In this document: positions 39,389-52,271 of the stretch, piece after piece
Position numbering within the stretch: the first letter of the stretch is position 1
Layout: the number at the start of each line of letters is the position of its first letter
Assembly: GCA_947561715.1 (NCBI GenBank)
Contig: OX387203.1
Location: 2,046,001-2,110,000, forward strand
Source of the DNA: Ascidia mentula
Taxonomy: Eukaryota; Chordata; Ascidiacea; Phlebobranchia; Ascidiidae
DNA length: 64,000 nucleotides
Direction: 5' to 3'
Position numbers and translations under genes: made by a program
Notes under the pieces: model-generated
What the model was told of the DNA's origin: nothing
Databases searched by the model: none
What the model saw: only the letters and a program-made list of their open reading frames with translations

Positions 39389-41744
39389 ATGGGCTTATCT
39401 GCCATCGACATTAAGTTAATTCGAGATAGCTGGAAAAAGCTTGTGGACGCTGTCGGCCTGGAAACGTTGGGGTTGGTCGTTCTGCAAGGGTAAGTTCGTT
39501 CCTTTGAATGTTATGTTAAAACTATAGGCTGCATGCCACAAATCAATTATGCAAATCAATATGTTGCACGATTTTAAAATAAGATAATAAATTCATTTAA
39601 AACGTTTTCTGTTATCTAACTTGAATAAATTGATGTATTCTAGACTTTTCAACCAGGCCCCAGAGACAAGAGTGCTTTTTATCCAGTTGGGAATTAAAGA
39701 GGAAGGCGATAAAATGTACACAATTGAAGAGTTAAAGAGTATTGATAAAGTTCTTAAACACGCGAATGAGTAAGTAGCAGTAGGCTATGTTAAAAACCTC
39801 TCGCTTGTCCTCTGTCACCGATACAGTAGTTTGAATTGGAGTGGAAAGTAATACTGACCCAAATTTGCGTGTGTAAAAAGCAAGATTAAATGTGTTCTGA
39901 AAAATTAAATGAATATCAAAAGCAATCGCGATGTGCGAGTACCTTGTATCTTTGTATCCTCTACTAGTTAACCCTGGAAGATACAATCTTGTATACGAGA
40001 TGTTTGGCTATTTGCAACATAGTTTAAGGCGCTCTCATACACTAAGTAGAAATACCGGATCGGGATGCGGAAATATAGGATATGACCTGGGTTCGAATCC
40101 GGGTCGGGTAAAAAATAAACAAAAAAATCAAATATCGGCCCTCGACTTATATATCAAGCAGAAAACCTTATCAAGATTCATAGCTATAAGACAACCTTAT
40201 TGGCTCGAACCCAAGTTCGATAAACACAATAAATAAATAAAATGTGAAGAAACACCGGTCAAGGCGCTCGACTCAAACATTCAGGACAACCCGAAAATAG
40301 AAACTTGATCGGAATCCAGGATAACGTCAAATGTTCCGACAACGTTGACGGCCACATAACGCCTTAATCTTTTGGTCAAATGCAATGTAATACAGGAACA
40401 TCTTCTCAATAGCGATAATGTTTCGGTGTAGCCTATAGTCCATTGGGCATACAAATATATAATGCAAGTATTCAAAAGGCCAAACTTATGTAAACCTTTG
40501 AAATGTGATTTCGTTTTTAAGCAATCGCTTTCATGGAAAACCGTGTTCGCTGTGACAAGCGTTCCTGGATGGTAATAAAACATGATTTAAAATCGTTATA
40601 ATCTGAGCCTAATTGTTGTGCGATTTAATTGCGGTGGGTCGCAAGATACCCCACTGCACGCTTGCACGCACAATTGCATATAACTGCGTGTGGTAATTCT
40701 AACATGGCGTAATATTTTGAATTCTTGAGAAAGAATAAGCACTTATTACAACGTTTACGAAACTTATTGTAGTAATGTTTGTTATTACTTTACATATTTG
40801 TGGTTTGAATTAGTGCCAAAAACGTGTGGGGCGAATTGTGTAAAACTCGTTATTCCGAAATAGGCAAGCCCTGCAATCAGATGCAAACCTTTACGGTTCC
40901 CTGTGCGTTTCACCCTTTATTGATTCGACTTCGTTGGACGAGGTACGCGGCTAAACTTGCATTATATTCCACTAAGCCAAAGCCTAAAAGGATAAAATAA
41001 TCTTTCCTTCACCACAAAAACGTGCTTTTGTTATTTACCTGTTTTCTTTGCAGTCTCGCTAACACTGTGAATGTACTTCTAAGTATTTTGGAAGATACAG
41101 ACGCTGCTGTTCAAGCCCTCAAGGATTTGGGAAGTGTTCACGTCGCCCACAACGTCACACATAAACATATTGACGTAAGGTTGAAATAGATAAGTTTCAT
41201 GCATAAGCAATGGAGCCAATAATAGTTTTAAGTGAGCTGCAAAAAGGGCTACTTTTCGACCTATTAGGTTTCATCAGTGTAGCTTTATTGACCATACGAC
41301 GATTTTCCCACCAAACGGCTGGGGAACGGCTTGGTTGTATCTGGTCTGGTACCCAGCGGTGTCGCCGTCTACATAATCAAATTTTCGCCTACTGGTTTTG
41401 GCGTGCAAGATCGCCGTATAGTTCAACTGTACCGGATAAGGATGTTTGACAGATAATTGTATTCTGCACAACAGTAAAGTATTATGCCGTCTACAAAATA
41501 GAATACCACATATTTTTTCGCAATGAACAACCGAATTAAACGTTGGTTCGTTGGTTTAAGAACTCTTTAATATTTTGCACTGGTACAACTAATTAAGGAT
41601 AAATTTTATTTTTGATATTTTTAGACTCTTGGGCCGATTTTGTTGAACGTGATTTGCAGTAACCTGTCTCTACCAGAAACTTCGCCAACGGGCATTTCAT
41701 GGGGAAAACTATACACCATTATAGCTGCCTGCATGAAAGTATGA
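39389..41744 (+). CDS. Globin (four exons, 155 aa)
   Basis: Exons 39389-39489, 39644-39769, 41054-41174 and 41625-41744, 468 nt including TGA. The protein shows the globin pattern: A-helix LIRDSWKKLVD, LFNQAP in the B-C region, Phe46 as the probable CD1 residue, His73 (KHAND) as the distal E7 candidate, His105 in LGSVH as the proximal F8 histidine, and an H-helix with SWGKLYTIIAACMKV. Introns 1 (phase 2, end of B) and 3 (phase 0, before the G region) fit the two ancient globin positions; intron 2 (phase 2) falls within helix E. Reversible oxygen binding through a haem is the family role. The ATG follows a ttttacag acceptor 23 nt upstream, which may be a 5'UTR intron end or a trans-splice acceptor. 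Intron 3 carries a hammerhead relic. The E7-CD1 spacing is longer than in vertebrate myoglobin. Confidence 0.88.
40030..40115 (+). repeat. tRNA-like SINE fragment, family 2 (globin intron 2)
   Basis: CGGATCGGGATGCGG, then the perfect B box CTGGGTTCGAATCCGGG. A related headless piece (CTTGATCGGAATCCAGG) lies at about 40303. Confidence 0.55.
41207..41285 (-). mobile_element. Hammerhead mini-element in globin intron 3
   Basis: On the minus strand: CTGATGA (41271-41277), stem II AACCT/AGGTC with one weak pair, GAAA, a degraded stem III, TGCAGCTC for stem I, and the tail ATTATTGGCTCCA shared with the intact copy. Partly decayed; no clear target duplication was found. Confidence 0.65.
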
Positions 41745-43616
41745 CCCAATCTTTCTGCGGTACTAAAATCATCATTCAAGATGCATTTAAAATTTCCTAC
41801 AACAATCTGTATTATACCCGTTTGCATAACACTTCGTCAAATATATATTTCTCGATAACTTATAAACGCCTTGGTTTCGTTCGGTTACCGGTTCAATGGT
41901 CACTTGAAAGGAACTTCTATTGCTGATATAGTGAAAATATTTCTCTGGACTTAACTACATTTTATTGAACATGAAACACTTCGATGATTATCTTACTTTT
42001 AAGAGAACAGTTAAAACCGCAAATTTCAAAAAGAAAATTTAGGTTTAGGAAAAAAAATACCAACCGCAGTGATTTTATAAAACATGTAAAAATTTGGATT
42101 TAATTTTTGGCATTTAGGTTTTGGCAATGACGTTAGAATCGGCAGGCAATGTTGTTTTCTTGGCATTACGAACACTTTCACTGTGTATAAAATAATATAA
42201 ATTGCATGAAAGCAAGCTAGTTCGTTGAAAAATCTAAGTTACATGGTTTAATCAGATGCGTGATGGGAGAAATGCTGACGATTACAGTGAACTTATCTAC
42301 ACTGTAAGTTATGATTACGCTCAATACAACTCTCCTAAAGTCAGAATGATTAATCGGAAGTGAAAACAGCCAAATGGACAAACGACGCGAATGCGTTAAA
42401 CGACTTATGGCACCAGTGGTCGTTGGCAGAACACAATGCAATTCGTGACTACTGGAATGCCAAGATTACGCACGTGAAGGTGAAACTAAGTTCGCGTGTG
42501 CGATTAGGTTTGGTGTTTGCTTTGAACCATGGCCATAGCATTCCCCTATCATGTCAAGCATTCTCTCACAGCAGTTTTTAAAGTATAACTGTTACCTGTG
42601 TTAAATTGCGTGTAAGATATTTCAGAGATGGAAGCAGCAAAACAAAGTTAAATTTGACGCCAAATACATTTCACAAATCACAAGAAAAAGTTAACTTCTT
42701 CATCACTTATCCAAAAGCGGCTTGAATTTTTATACTACTAATGCCATTTACCATTTCTAAGTAGTTTAATAAATAAACTTACTATATAGTTAACAGCTAA
42801 CAGGATGTACTAGAACGCGGAGCTATTATCATAACACGTCCTGCGACTGCATCATCCATAACTATAATTTGCCTTTCCAAAATGAGAAAGCACTGAATTT
42901 ATGTCCTATGCTTCCTTCCATATCTAATGTGCTCACTATGGTTGCTGGAACGTTAAAACAAACGAATGGATTTTCCAGTGTTGTTGTCGCTCTATCGGGA
43001 AGATGTAGTGTTTTAATTCAACTTCTTGACAATCAAGGTAATAACTCTACCATTGTGAATGCCGAAATGCCCATTTCCAAAATTGACATGCTATGGCCAA
43101 ACTCAGTCCTACAGCGCGTCGTTTTCCAAGGGCCTGTGACGTAGAAATTTAATCATAAAAGAAGTTTTTGGGAAAATAGAGGCAAACACCATGTCATCTG
43201 TGATTGATAAATGTACAGTGAATAATAAGTGCTTAACAAGCAAAAATGATTGAGAACCACCGCTTTAGTATGATTGATGAAAGGCACGAACCTGTTTTAT
43301 ATATAAGTTAACAAAAAGTCAAATTCATGTTAGGCGTACAAATTACATTTACGCTGCGATTTATTTGCAAATTATCAAAATGATCGATGCAATTTTGAAG
43401 GGATGTTACTGTTAACAGGAAAAAAAAGTTTAGTCTGCTGAAACAGCTAACAACACTAGCTTATATTTTAGTTACGAGTAATACCATCAGCACATTCTAT
43501 AAAGAGTAAAATAAGCTAGTGGTAAGAAGTGCCATCTTGTCACGGAAACTAGATCTGTTTAGATACTCATTGCAAGCTGGTTTAGGCTTTTGCCACATCA
43601 TCATTTTGAAAACACA
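41745..43616. other. Intergenic between globin and transporter 1
   Basis: No convincing gene. A 91-codon frame at 42869-43144 has no domain, splice context or relative in the window. Confidence 0.5.
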
Positions 43617-46560
43617 ATGCCACAAGCATCGGTAAGTAAAATAGTGTCGGTAGAAAAGCTGTACGACCAGCACGTTGCTGTCTCGATAGCTCACTTTAAT
43701 TTGAACATGATGTAGCAATATACCGCTTCAATATAATATACATGTAGCTTTATTACGTGTGTTGGTAGAGTTTTAACTTGCTCCGTATACACCATCAACT
43801 TGTATTAAATATTAAATTTTTTGGTATTCATTTATATAAATTTATTTATGTCAGGTCAACTCTTGGTTTGGTGTTTTCGTATTGTTTACAAGTGGACCGA
43901 TGGGATTGTTTTTCATGGGGTTTCATTTTGTAGCACTTGGGCCGGTAATTCCGACTCTACAACATATGTACAACACCACATACATGGTGAGACATAACAG
44001 TGTGCTTGCTGTACTTTATCTCTGACAATCCTATTAACAAATCGAATATACACTCACAACGTGTGAGGTTTTATTGCCACACAACAGCATATGTTGCAAG
44101 ATTAACGTGAAAATATTTAATTAAGCAACGCATTGGGAAACCTTTGTCAGAAGACAAGTGGTTACTATTGCTCTCTTTAACAATGTCTTCCATCATCCTT
44201 GGGAGCTTTGTCGGCGGAACAAGCAGCAAAATGTTTCTCTCTTTCCTCTCTCCTAAGCAAACACTGCAACTTTGCCATGTGCTTAACATTATAGGAGTTC
44301 TCGTCATGTCATTGGTTGCAGGAATCACGTGGTCATACGAAGCGATGATCATTGGTCGCTTTGTAGTTGGCATTTGTATCGGCGTTAGTTTTGGTAAGTT
44401 TACGACAAAAAATTGACGTGTAAATCCATACGTTACGGTTTACATGAACAAGCGTGAAATTACAACATGTTAACAGCTCTATTACCATCTATAATGAAGG
44501 AGATGTGTGCGAGTAATAAAGTTCCACTTTGGCAAAGTTACGGTGGATTAAGTGTAGCAGTGGGAAGTTTGATAAGCTCCGCAATAGCACATCCAAAGGT
44601 ATGTGCAAATAGCAAAAAAAAGGCCTTTTAATTTTTTTGCTTTGTTGTTTTTTTTGTTTATTTTGCAATTTTATTGGTGTCGAGTTTTAAGGCACTTGGA
44701 AATATTAAGTATTGGCCGATGCTCGTTGCCATAGCAGCGATTCCTTCTGTCATCTACTTGGTTGCCAGCCCTTGGATTCCAGAGTCGCCATTCTATTTGA
44801 CGCGGAAGTTAATGTTGGAGGAAGCGATAGTGACCTTGAGAAAGCTACGTCAGTGTGATGACGTAATTATAGAGTTATGTAAATTACACAGAGTATGATG
44901 GATATTTCTGTTGTTGTCAGAGTGCCTGTCAACTTGAACTTAACTCAATAAAGGAGGAAATTAATCGAAGCACTAACAATGTTGGCATAAAGGAATTATT
45001 CACTACTAAACAATACAGGTACTTTCTAAAACCAACGTATTTCTTCAGTTAACTCAATGTTTCAGCAAAAGAAAATTATAATTTTGTGTTAAAAAGATTT
45101 AAATATCCAAATGACGCTTTGTGTTTCTACAATAAAGAAAATGTTTTTCTCGAGAACGTTTGTGACAAAGAATTCACGTTGCAGAAATCAAGCATTGACG
45201 ATCATTGCTGTATATTCGGGACTCACACTTACTGGCGTCAATAACTTTGTTATCTACAGTGACCAAGTGTTTTTGCAAGCTAACATTGATCCGGAAATTG
45301 TCACTTTTTGTACAATCGGAATTTTTGCTCTTGAAGTTCTTGGAGGAGTGATTGGTGTAGGTGAAGTAAAGAAATGGTCAACATAATTTAATTTTCTGCA
45401 TAAATTTTGCTTAAAATTTGTTTCTCATTCGTTACGTTTTTGTGTCCAGATATTTCACTTCTAACTTCATTTAATTTTAGGCCAGATTGGTTGATCGATT
45501 TGGTGGAAAGAAAGTTAATGTCGGTTCAAACATTGCCATCATTTTTGCCCACTCTTTGTTCACAATGAGTCAAGCTACGTATCACCATGCACCGAATATT
45601 ACGCCTTACTTTTCCATCATCTCAGTTGCTATTTTTATGACGTAAATTTTGTTTTTGAAAAGCTGCTCTTTATTCTTAAAATTTTTGAGATTTAATTTAT
45701 CTTAAAGCTCAAAAGCTGTAACACCTGATCATGTGGTCTGTTGTTCTTATGACAAAGACATGCAGACACGTTCTGTTCAATTTCAAGTTTGTTTTCGGCA
45801 AACCACACAAAAGCGAACTGTATATGCAATAAAAACATTTTGTAAAGCATGATATTGCGGTCGCCATGTTTGATAACACGTTTGAAATACGTCCGAAAAA
45901 ATGGTAATAAACAAGTATTTTGTTCAAGACCTATCAAAACCTTGCTGGTTTTACTAAAACATTATGAGCTGCATGATACCAGATCTAACCAGCACGTAAA
46001 TTTATTTGTGTTTGCAGTTTCTTCAGTGGAAGCAACTCAGCCTCGTTGGTGTTATTGGGAGATTTAACCATTGAACCAACCAGAGCGACCGCCCTTGCTT
46101 GTGGTTCTTTCGTATTTTGGATTTTAGCATGGTTCACTGGTTTCATACCACCTTATCTACAGGTGTGTGCAATGAGGCATTCAGTTTCTGAATATCTCTA
46201 ATTAAACCTTCGGGCTGCAGAAAGTATTAAAACCCAGTTTTTCTGCATGGCATGTTTAACATTTCTATACTGAGTGGGGTTATATACATTTTCTTTTCGT
46301 CCATTGCCTGAGAAAAAAATCTAAATATGTTCGGACCTCAATACGAATAAAGACACCCAAAATTTTGTGTTTTAGATTACCATATTTCACAACAACTCAT
46401 GTCCAAGTCAATGTTATTTTTGCTTTCACAGATTGCTCTTGGCGCTTACTCAATGACAATCTGGCTTGGATGTTTGATTGTGTTCCTCATCTTTCAGCTG
46501 GTGTACCTTCCCGACACACAAGGGAAAACCTTTGACGAAATCCAAGCTCACTTTAAGTGA
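43617..46560 (+). CDS. SLC2/GLUT-like major facilitator transporter 1 (470 aa)
   Basis: Exons 43617-43631, 43855-43986, 44126-44393, 44477-44598, 44692-44862, 44921-45018, 45185-45356, 45481-45641, 46018-46162, 46432-46560; 1413 nt. The first exon codes only MPQAS before a perfect gtaagt donor; the neighbouring copies start with the same five-codon plan. Membrane segments alternate as in the 12-TM facilitator fold. SLC2 marks seen: GxFxxxxxxLGPVIP in TM1, SYEAMIIGRF in TM4, PESPFYL at about 209-215 after TM6, VDRFGGKK between TM8 and TM9, and the C-terminal PDTQGKTFDEI. The QLS motif of sugar-binding TM7 is replaced by LTLTGVNNF, and the TM2-TM3 loop lacks the usual D-R-x-G-R. A facilitative solute carrier is likely, but glucose transport is not established. 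AATAAA lies at 46766. This is the most diverged member of the array. Confidence 0.86.
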
Positions 46561-46765
46561 AACTCAAATTAAAATATTCCCGTTTTTAGTCTTTCTATCA
46601 TAAGCATTACATGAACTCATGGTGATCTGTAATTCAAATGACTGAAGTTTGTCATATTTTTTGCTTACAGTGGATTGTAAGTTCATTAAATGTTTATTTT
46701 GTTTATATTTCGTGCTTTCATGCCATAAATGTAAATGGCGTGTTTATCTATGCACCGAAATTATC

Positions 46766-46771
46766 AATAAA
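46766..46771 (+). promoter_or_regulatory. Poly(A) signal, transporter 1
   Basis: AATAAA 206 bp after the stop codon. Confidence 0.55.
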
Positions 46772-47183
46772 AATGTTTATTCATTGGGTTTTTTATTATT
46801 CCCACGTACTCCTTTGATGTGAAGATAGTTTAGTAAAAATATGGTTATTCCATATTTTACAACATGAATTTCGAACGTACGTGGAACCAAAGATATGCCC
46901 GATTGTGCCAACATTACAGCAAAACATCAGCGCAAACAAAGATTGTTTGTCTTTACTTTTGTGTTTTGTACAGTTTAGTGGCCATCACATCGATTGTATA
47001 CAGTTTTATATTAACCAAAGAAATTAAAACAAATAAAGGCAATCATCACACACAAACAATTGTTATTGCTACTGTCATTTTTTCCATTTACAGTTGATCC
47101 GCGTTTGAATTCAAAGCTGTTTACCAAACCAGGATTACAAGCGTCTAAACCTACTTTGCGGTAAACGAACACGAAATCGTCGC

Positions 47184-48070
47184 GGACGTGAAACCGATAC
47201 TAACAGTTAGTTTTAATTTCTTGCTAATCAGCCGCGGAGTTGTTAAGCCATCCTTGTCAGGACTTTGGATACGTGCAGAATGCACAAATACTGTCGAGCT
47301 TGCGTGAAACCAACATTAACAGTTGGTCTTGTTTTTTTCTGATAATCACCCACGGTGCTGTTAAGCCATGCTTGTCAGGACTTTGGATATGTGCAGAATG
47401 CACAAATGTAACCGAAATTAGCTTGTCTTGGGCCTAGGCTACTCTGCACTAACGGCCTATCGCAGAGGCCTGGAGTCACACGACCAAGGTGGCTATTTTT
47501 GTAATACAAGAGAAAAACGCTAATAGGTATAAAAAGAATAAAACGATAAAAGCGCGAATAAAACAACGTTTGTTCTAAGACTGGCACAAAATACACATTC
47601 CACGACGACTAGCGTTCATCAGCAATTACCACATAAGATCTCCCACCAAAAACAGTGTTTACCACACGCCACCACCAGAGAACTGTCTGGCTTTTCGCTC
47701 ATTATTTCTCTCGCCAGCGCTTGACCAATCATTTCTGCCCGCGTTTGCCACGCAAGCATGAACGAGTAAATTGCAAAATAATTACAAATATATTATAAAG
47801 GTGAGTGTGAAAAGTAAACAAAGAAAAACATGTGAGTTAAAGTGAAGGTGAAGTGAAAATACAAAAAGAAATAAAGCGTGTGAAAAACAAAACGAACAAA
47901 GACGTTTACACAAATACTGTCGAGCTTGCGTGAAACCAACACTAACAGTTGGTCTTGTTTTTCTGCTAATCACCCACGGTGCTGTTAAGCCATCCTTGTC
48001 AGGACTTTGAAAACGTGCAGAATGCACAAACACCGCGAGCTTGCAGAGGTATTTGCAGACGTCCGACAAA
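47184..48070. repeat. Repeated units of roughly 120 bp, interrupted by about 500 bp
   Basis: Two adjacent units (47184-47406) and a third (about 47900-48035) share AACCAAC-TTAACAGTTGGTC, GGTGCTGTTAAGCCATCC and GTGCAGAATGCACAAA. The interrupting block (about 47407-47905) is not repeated in the window. CACAAAT occurs on both sides and may be a target duplication. Single diverged units lie after transporters 2 and 3. Confidence 0.6.
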
Positions 48071-48860
48071 CCTACGTCAACAGGACTTAAAAGGGCCCGA
48101 GTCGGTTTGCAAGGTAATTTTTGTTCAGAACACGGTGGGCAATAAGTAGAAACAATAGCTCCATGGTAAACAACTTTGTTACCACGTTAAGAAAGAATTT
48201 CACTTGATCAACTGAAAGTTTCATGTTAACTTTTACGTAGGTTATCTATTTGTTAGGTATAGGGTTGCGCTAATTCGAAACTTTTACTTAGGGATCCTTG
48301 TTAAAACAAATCTTAATCTCCATGTGGTAATTTTAAGATAAAATGTTACACATCTGATGGCTACGCATTGTATAATTTGCAAATGGGTGCAAGCCATAAC
48401 AAATCAGGAGGTCATGAATTGCGGGACACAGATATCATTGTTTACTTTGAAACTGACAGATTTCTTCCGCAAAGCCTTGGGCCCACCTATAATCTCATAT
48501 TTTTCCTCTCGTTGGTCGTGCATGAAAAGCTCTATCTTGCAGCGAAGAAGAAGAAAGTAAAGAAGGTTGTAAATCTTATAAAATGACTCGAAAGCGTGAG
48601 AAACGGCAGAAAGATAGTAAAACGCGATATTACTATAAGGTAAACCATATCGCAAGAATATTGTGGAACGTGTCGCTGAATGAGCAGTGTTGAAATGTTC
48701 GCAAATTAACCTATGGCAATTTTGTTGTTTGTTTGTTCCGATTGCTCAATATATTTGGAAACTTTTCTATTGTTGCATGTTGCAGGTGAATTGGAGCAGA
48801 TCATCGTTTAAATTTGGTTACTTGTACCTCTTTTGCACTGATTAACAATTTTGTAAGGAG

Positions 48861-51800
48861 ATGGCAGATGAATCGGTAAATGAAACTTAATAGACAAATA
48901 GTAGAATAACAGGTTTACAGGCTTCGCAGCCAAGCAATCAGGGGCCATCCTGCCAATCATACCAGTGTGTAAAACATTACCACTTAGTCGATTAAACAAA
49001 TACTTCTTTTGTCACAAGGCCAACTCATGGTTTGCTGCGTTTGTGATGTTCGTGACTGCTCCTCTGGGATTTTTTTGCGTCGGTTTTCATTTCACAGCGC
49101 TCGGCCCCATTATACCAGCTCTACACTCCATGTACAACTCCACGTACATCGTAAGTAACCACGAAAATAAATTAAGTTACCGTTGATTTTATTTGTTGTA
49201 AGATTCCTTGCGGAAATTTGCGAAATGCGGCAAATTCTGGATATTTTTAAAGTCGTTTGACCCAGCAGTTATTTTTGCATTGCACAAAAATATTTTAACG
49301 TATGGATGACAGGACAATAAAATTAAATAGTAAAGTGGCAATCGGCCCCGAAAACCGCGTCCTTGCGATAAAATGATAAAAGTCAGAATTATCCAAATAC
49401 CAACAGATTTTCCTGCGAAAAAAATTGTTGCTACTAAAGGCATTGTTATTTGTTTAGGAGAGAAATGGTGTTCCAATTCCTGACGACAAGTGGCTTCTTC
49501 TCCTAACCCTTACAATGTCGTTTCTCATTGTTGGTGGCATCATAGGAGGAACGAGCAGCAAAATTATGCTTTGTTTTCTTTCCGGAAAACGTTTACTGCA
49601 ACTTTGCCACGTGCTTAACATTATAGGAGTTCTCGTCATGTCATTGGTCGCTGGAATCACGTGGTCGTACGAAGCGATGATCATTGGTCGATTGTTCAGC
49701 GGTTTTCCTCTTGGTGTCTTTTATGGTGTGTTAATTTTCACTAGTAGAGACAATGCATCAGGTCATGAAAACATGAGTCTAATTTATTCACAATTAATTC
49801 ATTATCAATGATGAAACATTATTATTATGTTTCTTTTTGTTTGTATAGCTCTGCTGCCGTCTATGGTTACGCAATTGTGTGCGAGAAAGAGAATACCTGT
49901 TTGGCAAAGTTATGGTGGAATAAGTTTATCAGTTGGCTGTCTGCTCGGTCCATCATTTGCACATCCGAAGGTAACTAGATCCAACTTGTACATTTACGAA
50001 CCTTGCCGTTGTTTTATCACTCAAATACAGGAATTGTGGTTGTCAATCAATCCTGGTTACAAAATCCAAACCATTTTTTTCCAATTTTTGTTCCTCTAGG
50101 CGCTGGGCAACATCCATTACTGGCCTGTGCTGGTTGCAATCGCAGCAATCCCATCTTTGATTTATTTAATCACAAGCCCTTGGATTCCAGAGTCGCCGTT
50201 TTATTTGGTTCGAAAATCGCAGTTGAAAGAAGCAACGGAGTCTTTGAAAAGGTTACGAAAAGGAAGCACAGTAAGCTTTGGAGTCCAGTGTCAAACGTAG
50301 TTTTATATACGTTTCATTCCAGAGCGACTGCAAAAGGGAACTTGACACAATTGAAACCGAAGTGAACAAGAGCAGCAAGCTTGTTGGAGTGAAAGAACTA
50401 TTCAGAACAAAACAATACAGGTATTTTGTTGCCTATTGAAAACACAGACGTGTCACAGTTGTGAGTACAAAACAACCAAACCATAAAAAAAATACTTAAT
50501 TTTATTAAAGACGTGTACATATCCATTTATCAAAAAAACTTGCCGAAAACAGTAACCATGAAAAAAAATCTTACCTTTAGAAACCAAGCCTTGACTATTA
50601 TTGCTGTGTATTCGGGATTCATGCTTACTGGAGTCAACAACTTTGTCATCTACACTGACCAAGTGTTTTTGCAAGCCAACATTGATCCGGAAATTGTCAC
50701 TTTCTGTACAATCGGAGTTTTTGCTCTGCAAGTTTTTGCAGGAATAATCGGTGTAAGTGTCAAAAATTCCTGAATCAATCTACCTTCAGTTTCATCTGGA
50801 AACATATTCCAAAAAGTCTATACCAACACATGGCAATTTTAAGGCTTTTGGTTTAAATTGATCCAGTTTTCTTATTCTGTAGTCGCATGACAATTTTAAT
50901 TTATTTTTAATCAAATTTCAACATTACTTAAAAATTTTATAATCATCTTTGTTACGTTTTAGTCCAGGTTAGTTGATCGGTTCGGTGGAAAGAAGGTTAA
51001 TGTCGGTGCAAACATTTCCATAATTTTTGCTCTCACCTTATTCACAATAAGTCAAACAACAGCTCACCTCGCACCCAATGTAATGCCTTACTTTGCTATC
51101 ATCTCTGTTGCGATCTTCATGGTTAGGTTAGTGATGCTTTCATAGTAATAATTAATACAAATTGTACTTATGGCACTTATATTACGTTTGTGTTTTTTGT
51201 AACCAACGTTATAACCCTAAGGAAGTCTCGCAAGATTGTGGAAGAAACGTTGGTTACAATAAACACTTTCCTAACTTAAGTGCCAGAGGAACGATTTCTT
51301 TTAATTACTATGCTTAGAATAGCTCTATAAAGTAACATAGTTTTGTTTCCCATGAATGTGGAGGTCGTATTACTTTCCCTTCTTCTGTGGTCCAATTTTT
51401 GCCAAACACAAAAATGCTGTCGTGCAATAGGAGATAATATTGCGTGTTATTGAAGGCTTGTTTTCTTTCTGGACAACGCAAATAGATTGAAGGCTGCAGA
51501 AAGCTGTTGTTTACTTGTTGTTAGTTCTGTACCGGTGGAATGAATATAAGATGAGATTTTATGATAAGATCCTTCAATTAATCCGCTTTTAATTATGTCT
51601 GGGATTAGAATAATCAGAACATGCTTTGAAGATGCATTGTAACTATATGCGTTGTCTCGACGTCGGGCTTTTTGCGTAAACCCTCCCGACCGTCTGGAAT
51701 TCAGTTAACCGCGGTGACAGCAGATTGCAAAACATCAGGCACACCTTAATCCGCGAAGCCATGGACGCACGAGACAAATACTCACGTTTCTTGATTTTGT

Positions 51801-52271
51801 TACAGTTTCTTTGGAGGAAGCAACCTGGGAACACTCGTGTTGCTCGGAGATTTGACTATTGAACCGACCAGAGACACAGCCCTTGCTTGTGGGTCGTTTT
51901 TCATGTGGGTTCTCTCCTGGTTTGTGGGTTTTATCCCCCCTTATTTACAGGTGAGGAAATAAAAAGTTTCGATATTTGCCAAAATAATTCTGTGTGCTTA
52001 TCATAGAATTTTGCTTTGGTTGTCAAACATTTTATACCTGTTTTTGGCCAGAGAAAGGAACAGTTAGCTGAAGAAAATGTATTGTACACATAGAAAATAA
52101 AACTGACAAAATGGGGATTATAATTTATATTTTTTAATGCAGATTGCCCTTGGTCCCTACTCAATGACAATCTGGCTTGGATGTTCGATTGTGTTCCTCA
52201 TCTTTCAACTGGTGTACCTTCCCGACACAAAGGGGAGAACCCCGGATGAGATCCAAGCTCACTTTAAGTGA
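48861..52271 (+). CDS. SLC2/GLUT-like major facilitator transporter 2 (471 aa)
   Basis: Exons 48861-48875, 49019-49150, 49458-49725, 49849-49970, 50100-50270, 50323-50420, 50581-50752, 50963-51126, 51806-51950, 52143-52271; 1416 nt. The start is MADES in a 15-nt coding exon; the acceptor of exon 2 joins it to ANSWFAAFV in phase 0. Marks: SYEAMIIGRL, PESPFYL, VDRFGGKK, and the C-terminal PDTKGRTPDEI. It differs from copy 1 by one extra codon at the exon 8/9 junction (MVSFFGG versus MTFFSG). Bodies and introns from exon 5 to exon 7 are almost identical to copy 3, while its 5' flank is diverged. Intron 1 contains a short dispersed repeat (around 48916-48940) absent from copies 3 and 4. Predicted plasma-membrane or organelle solute carrier; substrate unknown. 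Confidence 0.87.
51199..51257 (+). repeat. 12-bp inverted-repeat hairpin, transporter 2 intron 8
   Basis: GTAACCAACGTT and AACGTTGGTTAC form a perfect 12-bp stem with a 35-nt loop containing GGAAGTCTCGC. Related copies lie in intron 8 of transporters 3 and 4. Confidence 0.7.

Larger units (their letters stand above)
46561..48860. other. Intergenic between transporters 1 and 2
   Basis: The part near 46990-47190 aligns with 52785-53040 after transporter 2. The rest holds the interrupted repeat units and the diverged leader of transporter 2. Confidence 0.6.

Noticed and set aside
42869-43144. 91-codon plus-strand frame
   Set aside because: No domain, no splice context and no sign of conservation.
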